Shown here: positions 50,501 to 60,474 of the stretch, in pieces
How positions within the stretch are numbered: position 1 is the first letter of the stretch
Layout of the letters: each line of letters starts with the position of its first letter
Source: Sipunculus nudus
Taxonomy: Eukaryota > Annelida > Sipuncula > Golfingiida > Sipunculidae
Length of the DNA: 64,000 bases
Reading direction: 5' to 3'
NCBI GenBank assembly: GCA_026874595.1
Contig: CM049322.1
Span: 5,009,900 to 5,073,899 of the forward strand
Position numbers and translations under genes: made by a program
The notes under the pieces: generated by a model
What the model was told of the DNA's origin: nothing
The model's database searches: none
Seen by the model: the letters and a program-made list of their open reading frames with translations, nothing else

Positions 50501-50671
50501 CCAGCTGTCCGTCGTTACACACCAGCTGAAATGGGTACGAACACTAACGAAGATGAGGAGAACAATGTCATTGATCTGGAAGAATTGAAAGCAAGGCATG
50601 AACGAGAAATGGCAGCAGTAGCCTCTATAAAGCAGAATTTAGATGGCGGTGCCATATCCCAGAATGCATAG
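32633..50671 (+). CDS. JHY: JHY (C11orf63) homologue, cilium-associated protein
   Basis: Coding parts: 32657-35536, 45366-45518, 46280-46540, 47563-47709, 50417-50671. All introns are phase 0; joined length is 3696 nt (1231 residues plus stop). The last three exons hold the conserved C-terminal block: [17 protein letters not shown] then LGPD (around residues 1074-1088), [18 protein letters not shown] (1099-1116) and [12 protein letters not shown] (1148-1159). This pattern (DYK-L-KE-K-GGLGPD, KEK---Q-EYAK, ALEYA--IPKPK) is what I know from vertebrate JHY. Mouse Jhy is needed for correct 9+2 axonemes of motile ependymal cilia, so a ciliary role is inferred. Residues 1-960 are a low-complexity, Gln/Pro/Ser-rich, probably disordered region, far longer than in vertebrate JHY (under 800 residues in total). 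No membrane segment or enzyme motif is seen. The identification rests on the C-terminal block only. Confidence 0.8.
34586..34675 (+). repeat. 30-bp coding tandem repeat in JHY
   Basis: Three in-frame 30-nt units starting with CAGGGAATTCCCCA encode [20 protein letters not shown] and [10 protein letters not shown]. Confidence 0.9.
38343..38560. repeat. Two (AT)n microsatellites
   Basis: AT tracts at 38343-38402 and 38506-38560 separated by AT-rich sequence. Confidence 0.9.
38871..39390. mobile_element. MITE with ~21-bp inverted ends
   Basis: Left end GTTACACCCCAAATGTGATA (38871 onward) pairs with the reverse complement of ATATCAGATTTTGGGCGTAAC (39370-39390) with few mismatches. Just inside the left end, TGCCCATTTCAT recurs three to four times. 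No open frame or clear target duplication. Confidence 0.65.
43127..43445 (+). mobile_element. tRNA-derived SINE, copy 1
   Basis: The head has an A-box-like TGGCTCAGCCGCTCAGAGGG (43130 onward) and a B-box-like AGTTCAAATCT (43182-43192), the spacing of an internal Pol III promoter. The body (GCAGGCTTAATGGGAAG, GGTTTCTTGATGG, GGGCCCACAGGTGCAG, TATAAAATGAGAGGAAG) matches an inverted copy at 56106-56377. Confidence 0.78.
45366..45518 (+). CDS. JHY: JHY coding exon 2 (residues 961-1011)
   Basis: Acceptor TGATTGACAG, donor GTAGGT. A 51-codon Gly/Tyr/Pro-rich exon with no long open frame around it. Phase 0 on both sides, so it could be skipped without shifting frame. Confidence 0.85.
45519..47562. 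other. JHY coding introns 2 and 3
   Basis: Introns 45519-46279 and 46541-47562. AT-rich, no element recognised. The short frame at 46801-47064 on the minus strand has no support. Confidence 0.5.
46280..46540 (+). CDS. JHY: JHY coding exon 3 (residues 1012-1098)
   Basis: Acceptor ATATTTGTAG, donor GTGTGT. Begins with a basic, Pro-rich stretch and ends with the conserved [18 protein letters not shown] region, the best evidence for JHY. Confidence 0.92.
47563..47709 (+). CDS. JHY: JHY coding exon 4 (residues 1099-1147)
   Basis: Acceptor TTTCTTTTGAAG, donor GTAAGTACC. Encodes a charged helix ([20 protein letters not shown]) then an acidic run of six Glu and RRKV. The donor is immediately followed by the minisatellite. 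Confidence 0.92.
47710..48655. repeat. 31-bp minisatellite, about 30 units
   Basis: Unit of the type CTACAATACTTGTGAGGACT-TAAGCACATAC, repeated head to tail from the splice donor of JHY exon 4. Variants alternate TTTAAG/CTTAAG, CACATAC/CACGTAC and CTTGT/CATGT. Confidence 0.97.
48656..49790. repeat. 38-bp minisatellite, about 28 units
   Basis: Directly continues the 31-bp array. Same core (CACAATACTT-TGAGGACTTAA) with the linker ATAGTACTGGCATACC replacing GCACATACC, adding 7 bases. Units fade at about 49690-49790. Confidence 0.97.
49791..50416. other. End of JHY coding intron 4
   Basis: Non-repetitive AT-rich sequence between the minisatellite and exon 5. Nothing recognised. Confidence 0.5.
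50417..50671 (+). CDS. JHY: JHY coding exon 5 (residues 1148-1231) and stop
   Basis: Acceptor TTTCTTTGGCAG. Encodes [16 protein letters not shown] and an acidic tail with [20 protein letters not shown], ending in TAG. The upstream Met-rich part of the open frame (50348-50416) is intron. Confidence 0.92.
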   Translation, partial: ALEYARNVPKPKVVPKNALRTKGTQVSVPAVRRYTPAEMGTNTNEDEENNVIDLEELKARHEREMAAVASIKQNLDGGAISQNA

Positions 50672-53600
50672 CAGATAAATTTTACGTTCTGACTTGTTTA
50701 CATACCAGTCATAATCTCTGTGATAACATTTAGGATGAAGACAATGTGCTTGTTTCAATGTTAAGGGTAGCTCTAGCATGATTTACACATGCCCATGTGG
50801 ATGTTTTAGTTAACCATCATCTCTTCACATTCTTTGTGATGGTCACTGGATCATACTCTTTCTCAGTTACATTGCTAACACAAAGGTTAAAAAAATTAGT
50901 GTCTTGTATTACACATATTAAAATAGAAGTGTTAAATTTGCAGTTAGTCCATCATGGTTGGTTGGTAACAGTAAAAATATATGACCAAACATAATATAAC
51001 AGTCTTGCAGAATGTATCTGAATGTTACATCTAAATGCATCTTGCCATTTTCGTTTTCAGGTATGGTTTAATACACTGGTATCAGAAGTGGTGTTAGTCC
51101 TACATCATGTTTTTTACCCAAAGGATAGTTTTTTTGAATGAGAGTGAAGGTTACAATATATTAAGAATGATATGTTAAATTAATTCATATGGGTTCATGT
51201 TTTAAATGCACAGGGCTTGGAATACTCAAAAGGAAGTCATCACCCTTGACATTAGGACATGAGAGTGAATATCAGAATTACTATCAAGACTTCACCATTT
51301 AGACTGTAAGGCTCGTACAGGGTTCAAACAATGAACCTGCTGATCCTGCCTGAACCACAGGTTGCAACCACACACTTCCTGCCTTGTCTCCCAAAGGGTT
51401 GCTCATTATTTTCGTTCTTTTCAGTTCATTGGAGCATTTTGGAGCTTTATGAGCTCTGCCAAGAGGCAGGGTTATGGTTTTGGAGGTTTTTTTTTCCTTT
51501 TTGTTTGCTTGTTTGTCTGTTAGCAACATTACTCGAAAATTATTAACAGATTTTGATGAAAATTTCAGGATAGCTTGGCAATGATAAAAGGAAAATTGAA
51601 TAATTTTTTTCGGGCTGATCTGGTCCAGAAATTTGTTTAAAGAAGATGCTGCATTTCTGATAATGCCATATGGGGGTAATAAGCTGCCTTGTTCAGGTTT
51701 TTGCCACTAGATGGCTCTCAGTGCCAGTACGCTGTAATGTTCAGTAATTGTCTTGCTGTGTTTATCACACATTACTGAAAATGCCATGTAATGGAGTTAT
51801 GAGCTGCCTTGGTGGAGGTCTGTGCTCTCGGAGTTTTTTTCTAGTTAGACCTGTCAGTATGGACATTCAAGCTTACTGCTCTATATTTGCCAACCTCCCG
51901 TGACCATGGCCCTTCACCTCTGAATTCAAATGGTGCTCCCTTGTGGTTAAGACCTGTGCAAGGACTTTCAGTGTGAAGAACCTTTCGAGAAGGATGAAGA
52001 CTAATATCTTGTATTGACAACCCCATTGACTTAATGAAACAAAATCTATAGACAGTTCATTCAATATTCATCATTTTCATAATGTAATAAGATGAAATTA
52101 AACACTATTTCCTCCTCCAAATATTTAATGAAAACTTATTATCAATTATTTAATCTTCTGTTTAAACAGTCATCTGTATTTAGTTTGATTAGTTTTTAGA
52201 TTGGTACCTTTGGTATAGAGACACCATTTTCCCATGATTGCCTATCTATAAAATACAGGTCTATGTCTGATGACAATTTCATGTATCTAACAATGTTTAT
52301 AGCCTAAGTAAGCTCACATTACAAAGTCTCACTGATCACATAGCCGTCACCTTATCATACACAGTCACACAGACCTGTCATGAATGCAGTAGCTGATCGG
52401 GGGTACCTGTACAGGTGAACCTCATCTGTATGTGTACATGACAATGGTAGTGAAGGAGACTACAGGTTCAGGTGCTTAGATACGGTGTGGAGACCAGCCT
52501 TTATCCGTGCCTTTAGATGACTGGTTGTTTAGTGTACAATGCATGGCAGAAAAAAAAACAACTTGCACCCTGGGCTACCATGCTGGTCACACATCATATA
52601 ATGAAAAACGAGTAGACTGCATTTCCTCTCTAACAAACACGCTCATGTAAGCAAGATATATGTGTGTGTGTGTGTGTGTACACAGAACAGCAAAACAGTA
52701 AATCATTAATTTAAAGTGGGAGTTAGTACTGAGTACAATATTAGCATCAGTCATAAGGAATTGTTCTTGATTCAACCAGGAACACTTATAATTACGTCTC
52801 TTCAAGGTCTAAGTATTAGATCCTGCATTATTCACAGAAAATTATATTTTGAATTATCACGTCAGGCGCAAATGTTATCGACTGGTGCTGGTTTAGGATA
52901 TTCCGTTGTGAGTTTTATACAGGAATTATGGTAAGTAATATTAAAATACATTGTGATGAACCTATCTGCTGTAACGTCCAGAACGATATAGTACTGTCTC
53001 AGTGATCACTTTGTACACGTAGATTTTTAAAACAGTGATTCAGTGATGGAAAAAAATCTACCCACAGTTTTCTGTACACACATACATGACACGCACATAT
53101 ATATAGATATTTTTATAAACATTAGCCCTTTCTGTACTGACATACATACATTTGAGGTTACTTATGAGCATCATTATATGATGCAACTCATCCGTGTTAA
53201 TGTACTTCAGTATTTTCCATTAAATTGTACATATTTTGAACTTAAGATTTCCAGTTCTGAAATTAGATCATATGTATATTTTTTTTTTATTTTGATGTAT
53301 TCCTTCCCACATATGTAAATATCACAAGCCCTTTATGAAATATAAACGACAACAAGCCATTATATTTATAACCTATTTATTTAATTATAATATGACTTGA
53401 ATATTTGCACCACCTTTCACAAACTATACAGTCAAGCTCACTATATACAATCAGTATATTATGTAATTACAGAGCAAATTATACATATTTGTTATATGCC
53501 AGAGTATGATGTTTCTGAATGATTACATATACATCACCTTTCACAGTTCAATCTTTAACTCACTAATGGGTATATTATTGACAGATTCATATCGTTGAGC

Positions 53601-54723
53601 ACAGTATTATGATGTACGGAGTATATGTGGGAACACTTAAGTTGTACCACAAACAATGGCGCCACCTTTCACAGATTTTACAAAGCCAGTTTTAAATTGA
53701 TATTGAAGAATGAAATAAGAGTATCAATATGCACTCAAGATTTGGGGAACACTTTCAGAAGACAATGTTGTGTTTTCTGATGAAAAAGTAATATGTACTT
53801 TCACATACTGTAGTATTGTGCATTATGCACGCAGATCACCTTTCACTATTAACATATATGATTTCTGCAGATCTTACAAGTATTAAAATGTGCAGGATAT
53901 GCCGAAAAATAACTGTATAGGTCTATTTAAATAGGATGAGTTTCAGATGTATAACGTATACAGTATTTGTTACAAATTGATGTTCACACAAGTTCAGATT
54001 TTTTTAAGGGGAATATGAATTCAATACACAATGCACACAACACTGATTGTATATTTCATCAGTGATAATATATATGCTGCATTCTTACCATGTGTATATA
54101 CAACAAAAAGTAAGTACAGGTATTATTTTTAGTTCGGTTGTAAATATATTTAAGCCTCGCCCTTGTTAAGTGTATTCCTGTTATGTAAACGAAATCATCA
54201 AATTGTTCACTTTCACAAATAAATTGTCACCTGTGGAGATTGTTTTGTTCAGTTTATCATAAGCACAATTATTATGTCCCAGTATCAGCCATAGATAAAA
54301 CTCTTATTTTAATCTATAGTTGCCTCCCGAAAAAGGTTCCCTATTTGTTTCAGTTGACGGACTTTTTCATTAAAGATCGAGATTAAAACTTCATATACAC
54401 ATCACCGGAAGATTATTTTAGGTAAGGCCAGAGTTCAAGGAAATAAAACCGTCAGAGGAGAGACTTCAAGAAACTTCATAATTGTTGATTTATAATTGTA
54501 ATATTACGTTTTGCTGCTGTCACTTCTTTAGAAGGTGAGTCTTATATTTGCCCCGATATACACATTGGAATATATATAGCTCGTTAAATCCGTGAGACAG
54601 AGCTATGCGATATATCTAATATATAGTGTAATATAATATATTCAATACAGTATCCACAATTATGCTGGTTAGACATTCTGCAGGACTTTTTATTTATCTT
54701 CTCGTTCTTATATAAGAAACTTC
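50672..54723. other. Region between the convergent JHY and CARD genes
   Basis: Contains the JHY 3' untranslated region of unknown length; AATAAA occurs at 54218-54223 and 54442-54447, but no early signal is clear. Holds a short GT microsatellite near 52660-52678 and repeated phrases around AGCTGCCTTG-T at 51680 and 51805. The short open frames (51299-53318) show no recognisable protein. Confidence 0.5.
54689..54694 (-). terminator. Candidate polyadenylation signal of the CARD gene
   Basis: AATAAA on the minus strand about 30 nt after the stop codon, within ATAAATAAAAAG. It would give a very short 3' untranslated region. Confidence 0.5.
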
Positions 54724-54864
54724 TTATTTCGGAAGAAACCTGAGCAGGTGTCCTTGGTTCGACTGCTTCAAGGCTTGCCTCAGGTTACCGTAGGCTTCAT
54801 CGCTGCGGCGTTGTATTATGTTGATCAGGTTTAAAATTCTGTCACTTCGAGGAACCATCTGATT
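54724..54864 (-). CDS. CARD gene exon 11 (residues 400-445), second half of CARD and stop
   Basis: Acceptor CGTTTTCTTTTAG. Encodes PRSDRILNLINIIQRRSDEA and LRQALKQSNQGHLLRFL, the counterpart of the CARD R-DKA--LLD-LPRRG and AL----Q--L---L segments. TAA at 54724-54726. Confidence 0.88.
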   Translation of the reverse strand, partial: NQMVPRSDRILNLINIIQRRSDEAYGNLRQALKQSNQGHLLRFLPK

Positions 54865-57800
54865 CTAAAAGAAAACGTAACCATGGAACTTTCAGGATAT
54901 TTTATTTCTTTTCCCCAATCGATGCAACGTGAATGTCTAATATCCATTTCATGACCATCATTAATAGAAATATTTTTGCAATAAAAATGAATTACAATTG
55001 CTTGTTTTTTTATAGCATTTAATGTGTACTCCATTTTTCGGATCCCCAGTTGGAACAACCACTGAGTTTCACCCAAATTTAAATATCGAAGTAACATTAT
55101 CAGTAGTGTATTTCATTGTTGATTAAAGAAAAAAGATTTGAAATGCAAATATTAACCATAAGTTGCTCCTGATGGCAATGTTGGATGACCTTTAAGCTGA
55201 CAAGTGCCGACACAAATGTGGCGTCCAATTCAATATTTTCTACCAATTCTTTGCAGGATCGCTGCAACATTTTGCGGTGCTTCTGTGTCATAATGGTGTT
55301 TTCTTCAACCTCCTTCAACAACAGTAATATAACATACAATATGAGAAAAAACATTGCTAAAAAAAACATTGTATGTTAACACACTTCCTGTTCTTGAAAT
55401 TATGCTATTCAGTTAAACTGCCATAGAGGAATTTGTTTTGCTCGCTCTAACTTCGTGAAATTAACTTTACATTTTAATACTCATTTTAGTTGTACAGGCT
55501 CATTTTTTATACGCCCGTCCTATGACGGGAATGTTATGGTATATCCACCGTCCGTCCGTTCGTCTTTTAATTGTTAGAATCGCTGCGATAACTTACCGGG
55601 ATTTGATGGATTTTCACGAAACTCACAATAACTACCTACCAACAAATTATCTCGCCCGAGTTTGATTATGTGCAACATCAACCCATATTTAAGATAATTA
55701 CGAAGAAAATTAAGGATTTTGAGCAAACTCGTCACAAAATGTTAATCAATAAAATATCTCGCCTTATTTCGAATTTCCAGCAAAATTTATGCATATCTAA
55801 TGAGCTCAGAGGTCACTGCACTTTGGAGGCACCCTCGTGACTTACCAAAACAAATTCTGTGGTTTTTCTTGAAACTCAGTATACATATTTTACAATACAG
55901 TTTCTCACCTGAATTACCTTCTCATCAAAATTCACGCGTATTTAATGAAGTCAGAGGTCACCAGATACATGACGGGCGTATTATGCACGTATGCGATGTT
56001 CTTGTTTTTATAATATTTTGTACGAGGCACAATTTTTAATGCTAGCTTAACTAAGTATATGTACATCTGCAGAATTCCATTCAAGTTTCGGACTACGTGA
56101 CGTTGCAGTATCACACGCTTCCTCTCATTTTATATCCTGGTGTCAACCAGACCCGGTGACTACCGCACCTGTGGGCCCTGGTTGTGTAATTGTCCCAATT
56201 ACTGGTTCTGACCATCAATGAACCCCCGAAAGGCGCACTCTTTTGTGAACGAAAGACGGCCCGTTGGGCATGGCATTCCCATTAAGCCTGTGAAGCGCTC
56301 ATCCTGAGTGGGGGCCGATGGGTGAGGGCCGACATATAAACATCCCTTGAAACCTGTGCACTAACCTGAGCCACAAAAGCCGGTGCACCGACTCACATTA
56401 GTTAAAATGACTTGGTAATGCTTGTTTGAATGTGTAGATGCAAAATATTTGAGTCATGATGAGTGCAATGGACTCATTCATTATATTGTAATTAGTGTAT
56501 AAGCATATCGATAGATGGCGCTGCATATTATGAGCAGGGAACTAGTCTGTTTAATAAAACCCCCTCCGGCTACATAGCACGTTGTTGAGTTGTATATATT
56601 ACAATTAGTTCGAAATGAATTGAAATTAAAATTAAACATGACAATTACATGCGGATGACCCATGTGTTTTGCACGGTTAATCTCGCTGTAGTGTTCCTGT
56701 TTCCGTGCGCAATGCCGTTCTATTTCCTCCATGTATATGTCTCGAGACGCTTTGGTATCCAGCGGTTGATTCATAAACCATTCGCACACATCCTTTGTCA
56801 GTCTCTTGCAGTACGATATCAGTTCTGCCGGTGGTGCATACAGCGCGTTCTCCCCATATCGCTGGAAAATATAATATAGTAGGATAAAGGACGCATGGGA
56901 AAAAAATATTATTCGGGTAATAGGGCTTTTAATTGGTTACAATTCCTCGTGCTTCAATATTTTAAATTTAAAAAATGATAATTGCGTCATGTGTGGGCTT
57001 TTGAGAATGACTACCACCAACAAGAACTTATTGAATAATATTTGCCTTCGTTATAATACGCACAGTTTCGAACATATTCATTGTTTGTAAATAGCAGAGA
57101 CTGAATTATGTTACGGAAAACCAGAAAGGAGAACCATTGCACTAACCATTTCCATTCGTTTATCAATAACTAATATCGCTTTGTTCATCCGCCTCCGTAA
57201 CTGGTTCATCCGATTCTCCTGTACACACAGATAAAACAGAAGATATGTTGGCAAATATGCAAATTACTTTTTTTCAGAAACACCTTTTTCTTGTGAATAA
57301 CCTTGTTGAACTTATGCACAGAAAGCAGATGTTGCATTTAGTTGTCAAAATATGGAACTGCTCTCTGGTTATTGGTCCGGATTTTCCAGAGCCGATCTTT
57401 GTAAAAAAAATCTATATTGCCGTCATTTTTAATCAACATGTGACGCATGCACTGTCAATATAACAATAATACAGTGAATATATTTATTCCATAGTTCATT
57501 ATTTGATATGTCAATCAATTAATAAACTGAGCTAATTTAATTTTATTACGATTTTGGGGTTAATACTGTAGCTGTTTGTATTTATGTTATTCTTATACTG
57601 TGACTCACTTCTTCTATTTTCTCTCTGTTACGTTCTGCAATCCTTTCCCTTTCCTTGTTAATTCCGTTCATCAAATTGTTGGTGCAGTCAGGCAATTTCC
57701 CTGATTTCCAGTATGACTGCCATCTAGTAACAACCTGTTTTAATATTTTCTGATGTAATTCTTCGAACATTTCCTCTGTCAGAATTGTAAGTAATGTTTC

Positions 57801-58391
57801 TTCTCTCTGTAATAGTAAATATCATATATTTACACATCAAGACCTTACATAAAGAAGAATTAAGATAAGGCTACATATTAATCTTTGTTATGATTTTATT
57901 GGTACCCTAGTTTTAATCTAACTGAGATCGGTTGTTATCAATCTTCTTATTATCAGGTTTTCCGAAATTATTTAACCATGACCATTTTGGAACAAACAGT
58001 TACTCACCATTTCTCTTTTGTAAACTGACAGGAGGGACTCAATTGCATTTTGAGCCTTTTTCTAGAAAGTAAAAAAAAATACTGACAAAATCTGTTTTAT
58101 TAGTCCATGGAAATGATCAACTATTTAAGCAAAAATATGAACACACACACATATATATATGTGCCCACCCACAGACACACCTGTGCCATTTCCTCGAGCA
58201 GCTTCTTTTCGTTTTCCTGCCTGAACTTGTTGCTCATTTCAAGAATACGTTGGCGGAGTTTATTGTTCCATTGCGACCAAGACAAGCTGGAACCGGGACT
58301 CTTTTCCATGTATGTGCGATGAATTGACTCAAGTGTTTCAGCTGCCACAACTTTACCGGCTGTTGCTCCATTCTGGAGAAAAGTCATTACT

Positions 58392-58461
<70 letters not shown>

Positions 58462-59807
58462 AAAGTATTTGTAATTGCATTGTATTACAAAACCCTCTCT
58501 AATATTGTATAACCTATCTCTTATATACTTTAACTGATAACACAATATATACGAGGTGTTTATATAGCATTAAATAGCATTTAATTCACAATGTCCGGGG
58601 ACATACCATCAGTGCATGGTAAGACTGCAAGGCTCTGCCGACAGCTTGCTGTTGACTCTGTGCGGATGAAAAATATGATCTAGAATCATATTAAATTATT
58701 TTTTCTTAACTTAATTATTAGTAAAGATAATGTTCTTGTAAACACCTCTTGGCCAGTCAAATGGTTAAACTTTTACATAGTATGTGCGATGTCTTGAGTA
58801 AATGTTTGAAAGTACAGGCATTTAACGTGCTACAGTAAAACAATTAGATTCTCTTTATATGATTGCACAATTGTATTTATATCTGTTTAATTATCAGCAT
58901 GATCTAACCTTATATTCATTGTTACGTTCTGCATATTTGATATACATGTTGTCCATTTCAGTGCGGAGTTTTTCCATATCTGGTTTCTTACTAGGGTACC
59001 ATGTCGATTTCTCCTTGTAAATATCCATTGCTTCCACCTTTACATTTTCGTATATTTGGGATAATTTATCCATGGGCATATCTCTCAGTTCCGCCGAAGA
59101 ACCCTTTTTAGAGAGGCATAGAATTATTATATATAATGAACTTATTTTATGGAACAGTGTTGGTTATAATTACCAGAAGTAACATAGGGGATAAGACGTT
59201 TGACGTGAGTAACATCAAAGCTTCACAAAGTGTATATTAAATGTAATAAGGGGAGATCCTCTATCACAATATACTTAAACCTTTTTTTCCTGATTTCCTG
59301 ATTATTAATGACCATATGCTGTGACGAATTCATGTTATGAAGGCTAAATGTTGTAATATTGAATAACTTACTTTTTCATTTTGCATAGGATGCCACAAAC
59401 GGACCATGTATTTTTTTTTTCTTTTCTTAACATGCTTAACCTCTCTTTAATGTGAGCTATTGAACGTGAATTTAAAATTTAATAACATCAAATTCTATTA
59501 ACATTTGCATTGACATATCTGTGGCAGAATTAATGAAAATGTCTTACCATCTTGCGATCGCAGTAGTCCAAAATCCTTTTCATGAGCTAAGATATGAAAT
59601 TAATACATCGGTCGGTAAAATAAAGAAAATAATTCACGATATGTGGGAAACACTTAAACAAAAGTATATAATATGGTGATATTACCAGGTAATCTGTGGT
59701 AAAACCATATAAACCATATAAATCATATATTTATATGTCGTAATACATATAAATCACTAGAAACAAATTCATTACCCAACAGGTTTCAGATCCTCCTGTC
59801 ATTTTGC
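54724..59807 (-). CDS. Protein with four GBP-C-like helical repeats and a C-terminal CARD
   Basis: Coding exons in order (minus strand): 59802-59776, 59586-59548, 59103-58909, 58657-58607, 58372-58181, 58061-58008, 57806-57609, 57218-57147, 56861-56649, 55312-55157, 54864-54724. Joined length is 1338 nt (445 residues plus stop); every intron is phase 0. Residues 10-347 consist of four units, each a short exon ending in Met plus a long exon of 64-71 codons, predicted helical and charged. Unit phrases such as AVGRALQSYHALM and LSQIYENVKVEAMDIYKE resemble the GBP C-terminal pattern (AV--A---Y---M; L--L------EA---F). Residues about 355-440 read as a CARD: CKELVENIELD, LVSLKVIQHC, RSDRILNLINIIQRR, then LRQALKQSNQGHLLRFL. 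CARDs assemble inflammasome-like signalling complexes, and some fish GBPs carry one. No G-domain motif is visible in the window, so this may be a GTPase-less adaptor. The CARD call is fairly firm; the GBP relation is tentative. Confidence 0.75.
55157..55312 (-). CDS. CARD gene exon 10 (residues 348-399), first half of CARD
   Basis: Acceptor TTGTTGAAG (weak), donor GTTAAT. Encodes QKHRKMLQRSCKELVENIEL, then ATFVSALVSLKVIQHCHQEQ, matching CARD helices 1-3 (R--L---L----L---L----V). Confidence 0.82.
55511..55983 (+). mobile_element. Hairpin/tandem-repeat element H3 with inverted ends
   Basis: Begins ATACGCCCGTCCTATGACGG (stem CCCGTC/GACGGG) and ends GACGGGCGTAT, an inverted pair with its start. 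The interior has at least two units of about 141 bp, each with AAATT-A-GC-TAT-TAATGA and CAGAGGTCAC. Lies in the intron between CARD gene exons 9 and 10. Confidence 0.75.
56106..56377 (-). mobile_element. tRNA-derived SINE, copy 2 (inverted, head mostly lost)
   Basis: The reverse complement matches the body of 43127-43445: CAGGCTTAATGGGAA, GGGTTCATTGATGGT, GGGCCCACAGGTGCGGTAGT, TATAAAATGAGAGGAAG. Only TGTGGCTCAGGTTAG remains of the tRNA head. Confidence 0.78.
56649..56861 (-). CDS. CARD gene exon 9 (residues 277-347)
   Basis: Acceptor TTATATTTTCCAG. Long half of unit 4: APPAELISYCKRLTKDVCEW and DIYMEEIERHCARKQEHYSE. The donor is uncertain: GTAATT at 56648 keeps the phase-0 rule; GTGCAA at 56674 is an alternative that would need a different acceptor in the next exon. 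Confidence 0.75.
57147..57218 (-). CDS. CARD gene exon 8 (residues 253-276)
   Basis: Acceptor TGTGTGTACAG, donor GTTAGT. Encodes a basic helix, NRMNQLRRRMNKAILVIDKR, ending MEM; the short half of unit 4. Confidence 0.8.
57609..57806 (-). CDS. CARD gene exon 7 (residues 187-252)
   Basis: Acceptor TTACTATTACAG, donor GTGAGT. Long half of unit 3: EEMFEELHQKILKQVVTRW, QSYWKSGKLPDCTNNLMN, then a highly charged helix ERERIAERNREKIEE. Confidence 0.88.
58008..58061 (-). CDS. CARD gene exon 6 (residues 169-186)
   Basis: Acceptor TTTACTTTCTAG, donor GTGAGT. Encodes KKAQNAIESLLSVYKREM, the short half of unit 3. Confidence 0.82.
58181..58372 (-). CDS. CARD gene exon 5 (residues 105-168)
   Basis: Acceptor CTTTTCTCCAG, donor GTGTGT. 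Long half of unit 2: AAETLESIHRTYMEKS, then LSWSQWNNKLRQRILEMSNK and a Glu/Lys-rich end. Confidence 0.85.
58392..58458. repeat. (AT)n microsatellite
   Basis: About 33 AT units just upstream of CARD gene exon 5, in the intron. Confidence 0.95.
58607..58657 (-). CDS. CARD gene exon 4 (residues 88-104)
   Basis: Acceptor CATCCGCACAG, donor GTATGT. Encodes SQQQAVGRALQSYHALM, the short half of unit 2 and the clearest GBP-like AV--A---Y---M phrase. Confidence 0.8.
58909..59103 (-). CDS. CARD gene exon 3 (residues 23-87)
   Basis: Acceptor TCTCTAAAAAG, donor GTTAGA. Long half of helical unit 1: MPMDKLSQIYENVKVEAMD, then STWYPSKKPDMEKLRTEMDN and AERNNEYK. The P---L--------EA---- pattern resembles the GBP helical domain. 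Confidence 0.85.
59548..59586 (-). CDS. CARD gene exon 2 (residues 10-22)
   Basis: Acceptor ATATCTTAG, donor GTAAGA. Thirteen codons, LMKRILDYCDRKM, the short half of helical unit 1. Confidence 0.7.
59776..59807 (-). CDS. CARD gene exon 1 (possible start, residues 1-9)
   Basis: Acceptor CTTTTAATTTCAG, donor GTAATG. Contains GCAAAATGA; reading from this ATG gives MTGGSETCW in phase 0 with the next exon. Two in-phase bases precede the AAA-ATG, so the frame could also continue from an unseen upstream coding exon. The exon is inferred from splice signals and phase only. Confidence 0.5.
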
Positions 59808-60406
59808 CTGAAATTAAAAGTTTGAACTATAAAGGGTTAAAATGTTATGTGAAATATGCATATCTTGAATGAATATTAGCTGGCTTATGTGCGTTAAATC
59901 GATCAAAGATTATTAATAAGGTATTTAATAAATCATATCATGATTAAAATCCATCATTTACATTTACGTTTTTATTGTGGTCATTAGTTATTAACACGAA
60001 TAAACGAGACACGTGAGCCAAGACGTTTAACGCATCCGAGGAAGTGGACAGGGGTCGGCGGGGGGGGGGGGGGAGTGGTATGGATATCGTAAATACCTTA
60101 TATGTTTAAAAATATTTTTTAAAATAAATAAATTTCTCAGGTAATGTTCCCTTTGAGTACATATTCTATTCCACCTCGATTACAATGATATATACCACAA
60201 CAGTATATAATCTGGGAAACCGGGAATTCTCATAAGTCATGCTCTAAATAGTTAATGAGATTTATATTCTATGTATTTACTTCAGTCAGAAAGATATAAT
60301 TAAAATATTATACTAGTATACTTGACTCAGAGTTAGTCAATTTCTAACAGCCAGTCGATATTCTCTGATCATATCATATTTTAAATGCTTTAAGTAAGGT
60401 ACGTAC

Positions 60407-60474
60407 CTGTGTACGTTAATCTTTCAGTTACAGGTAAATATAGCTGTACCTCAATCGCTGAGCGATCTGATTGG
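60407..60474 (-). promoter_or_regulatory. Possible first exon and promoter of the CARD gene
   Basis: On the minus strand, CCAAT (60474-60470) is followed by TATATTTA and AACTGAAA (60429-60422) and then a good donor, CACAG|GTACGTACC, at 60406. This could be an untranslated first exon splicing to 59807. AACTGAAA fits the loose IRF half-site AANNGAAA. All of this is inference from short motifs. Confidence 0.25.

Noticed and set aside
58392-58480. Ile-Tyr repeat peptides on both strands
   Set aside because: AT microsatellite translation; the same holds for frames at 20617, 60725 and 62819-63133.
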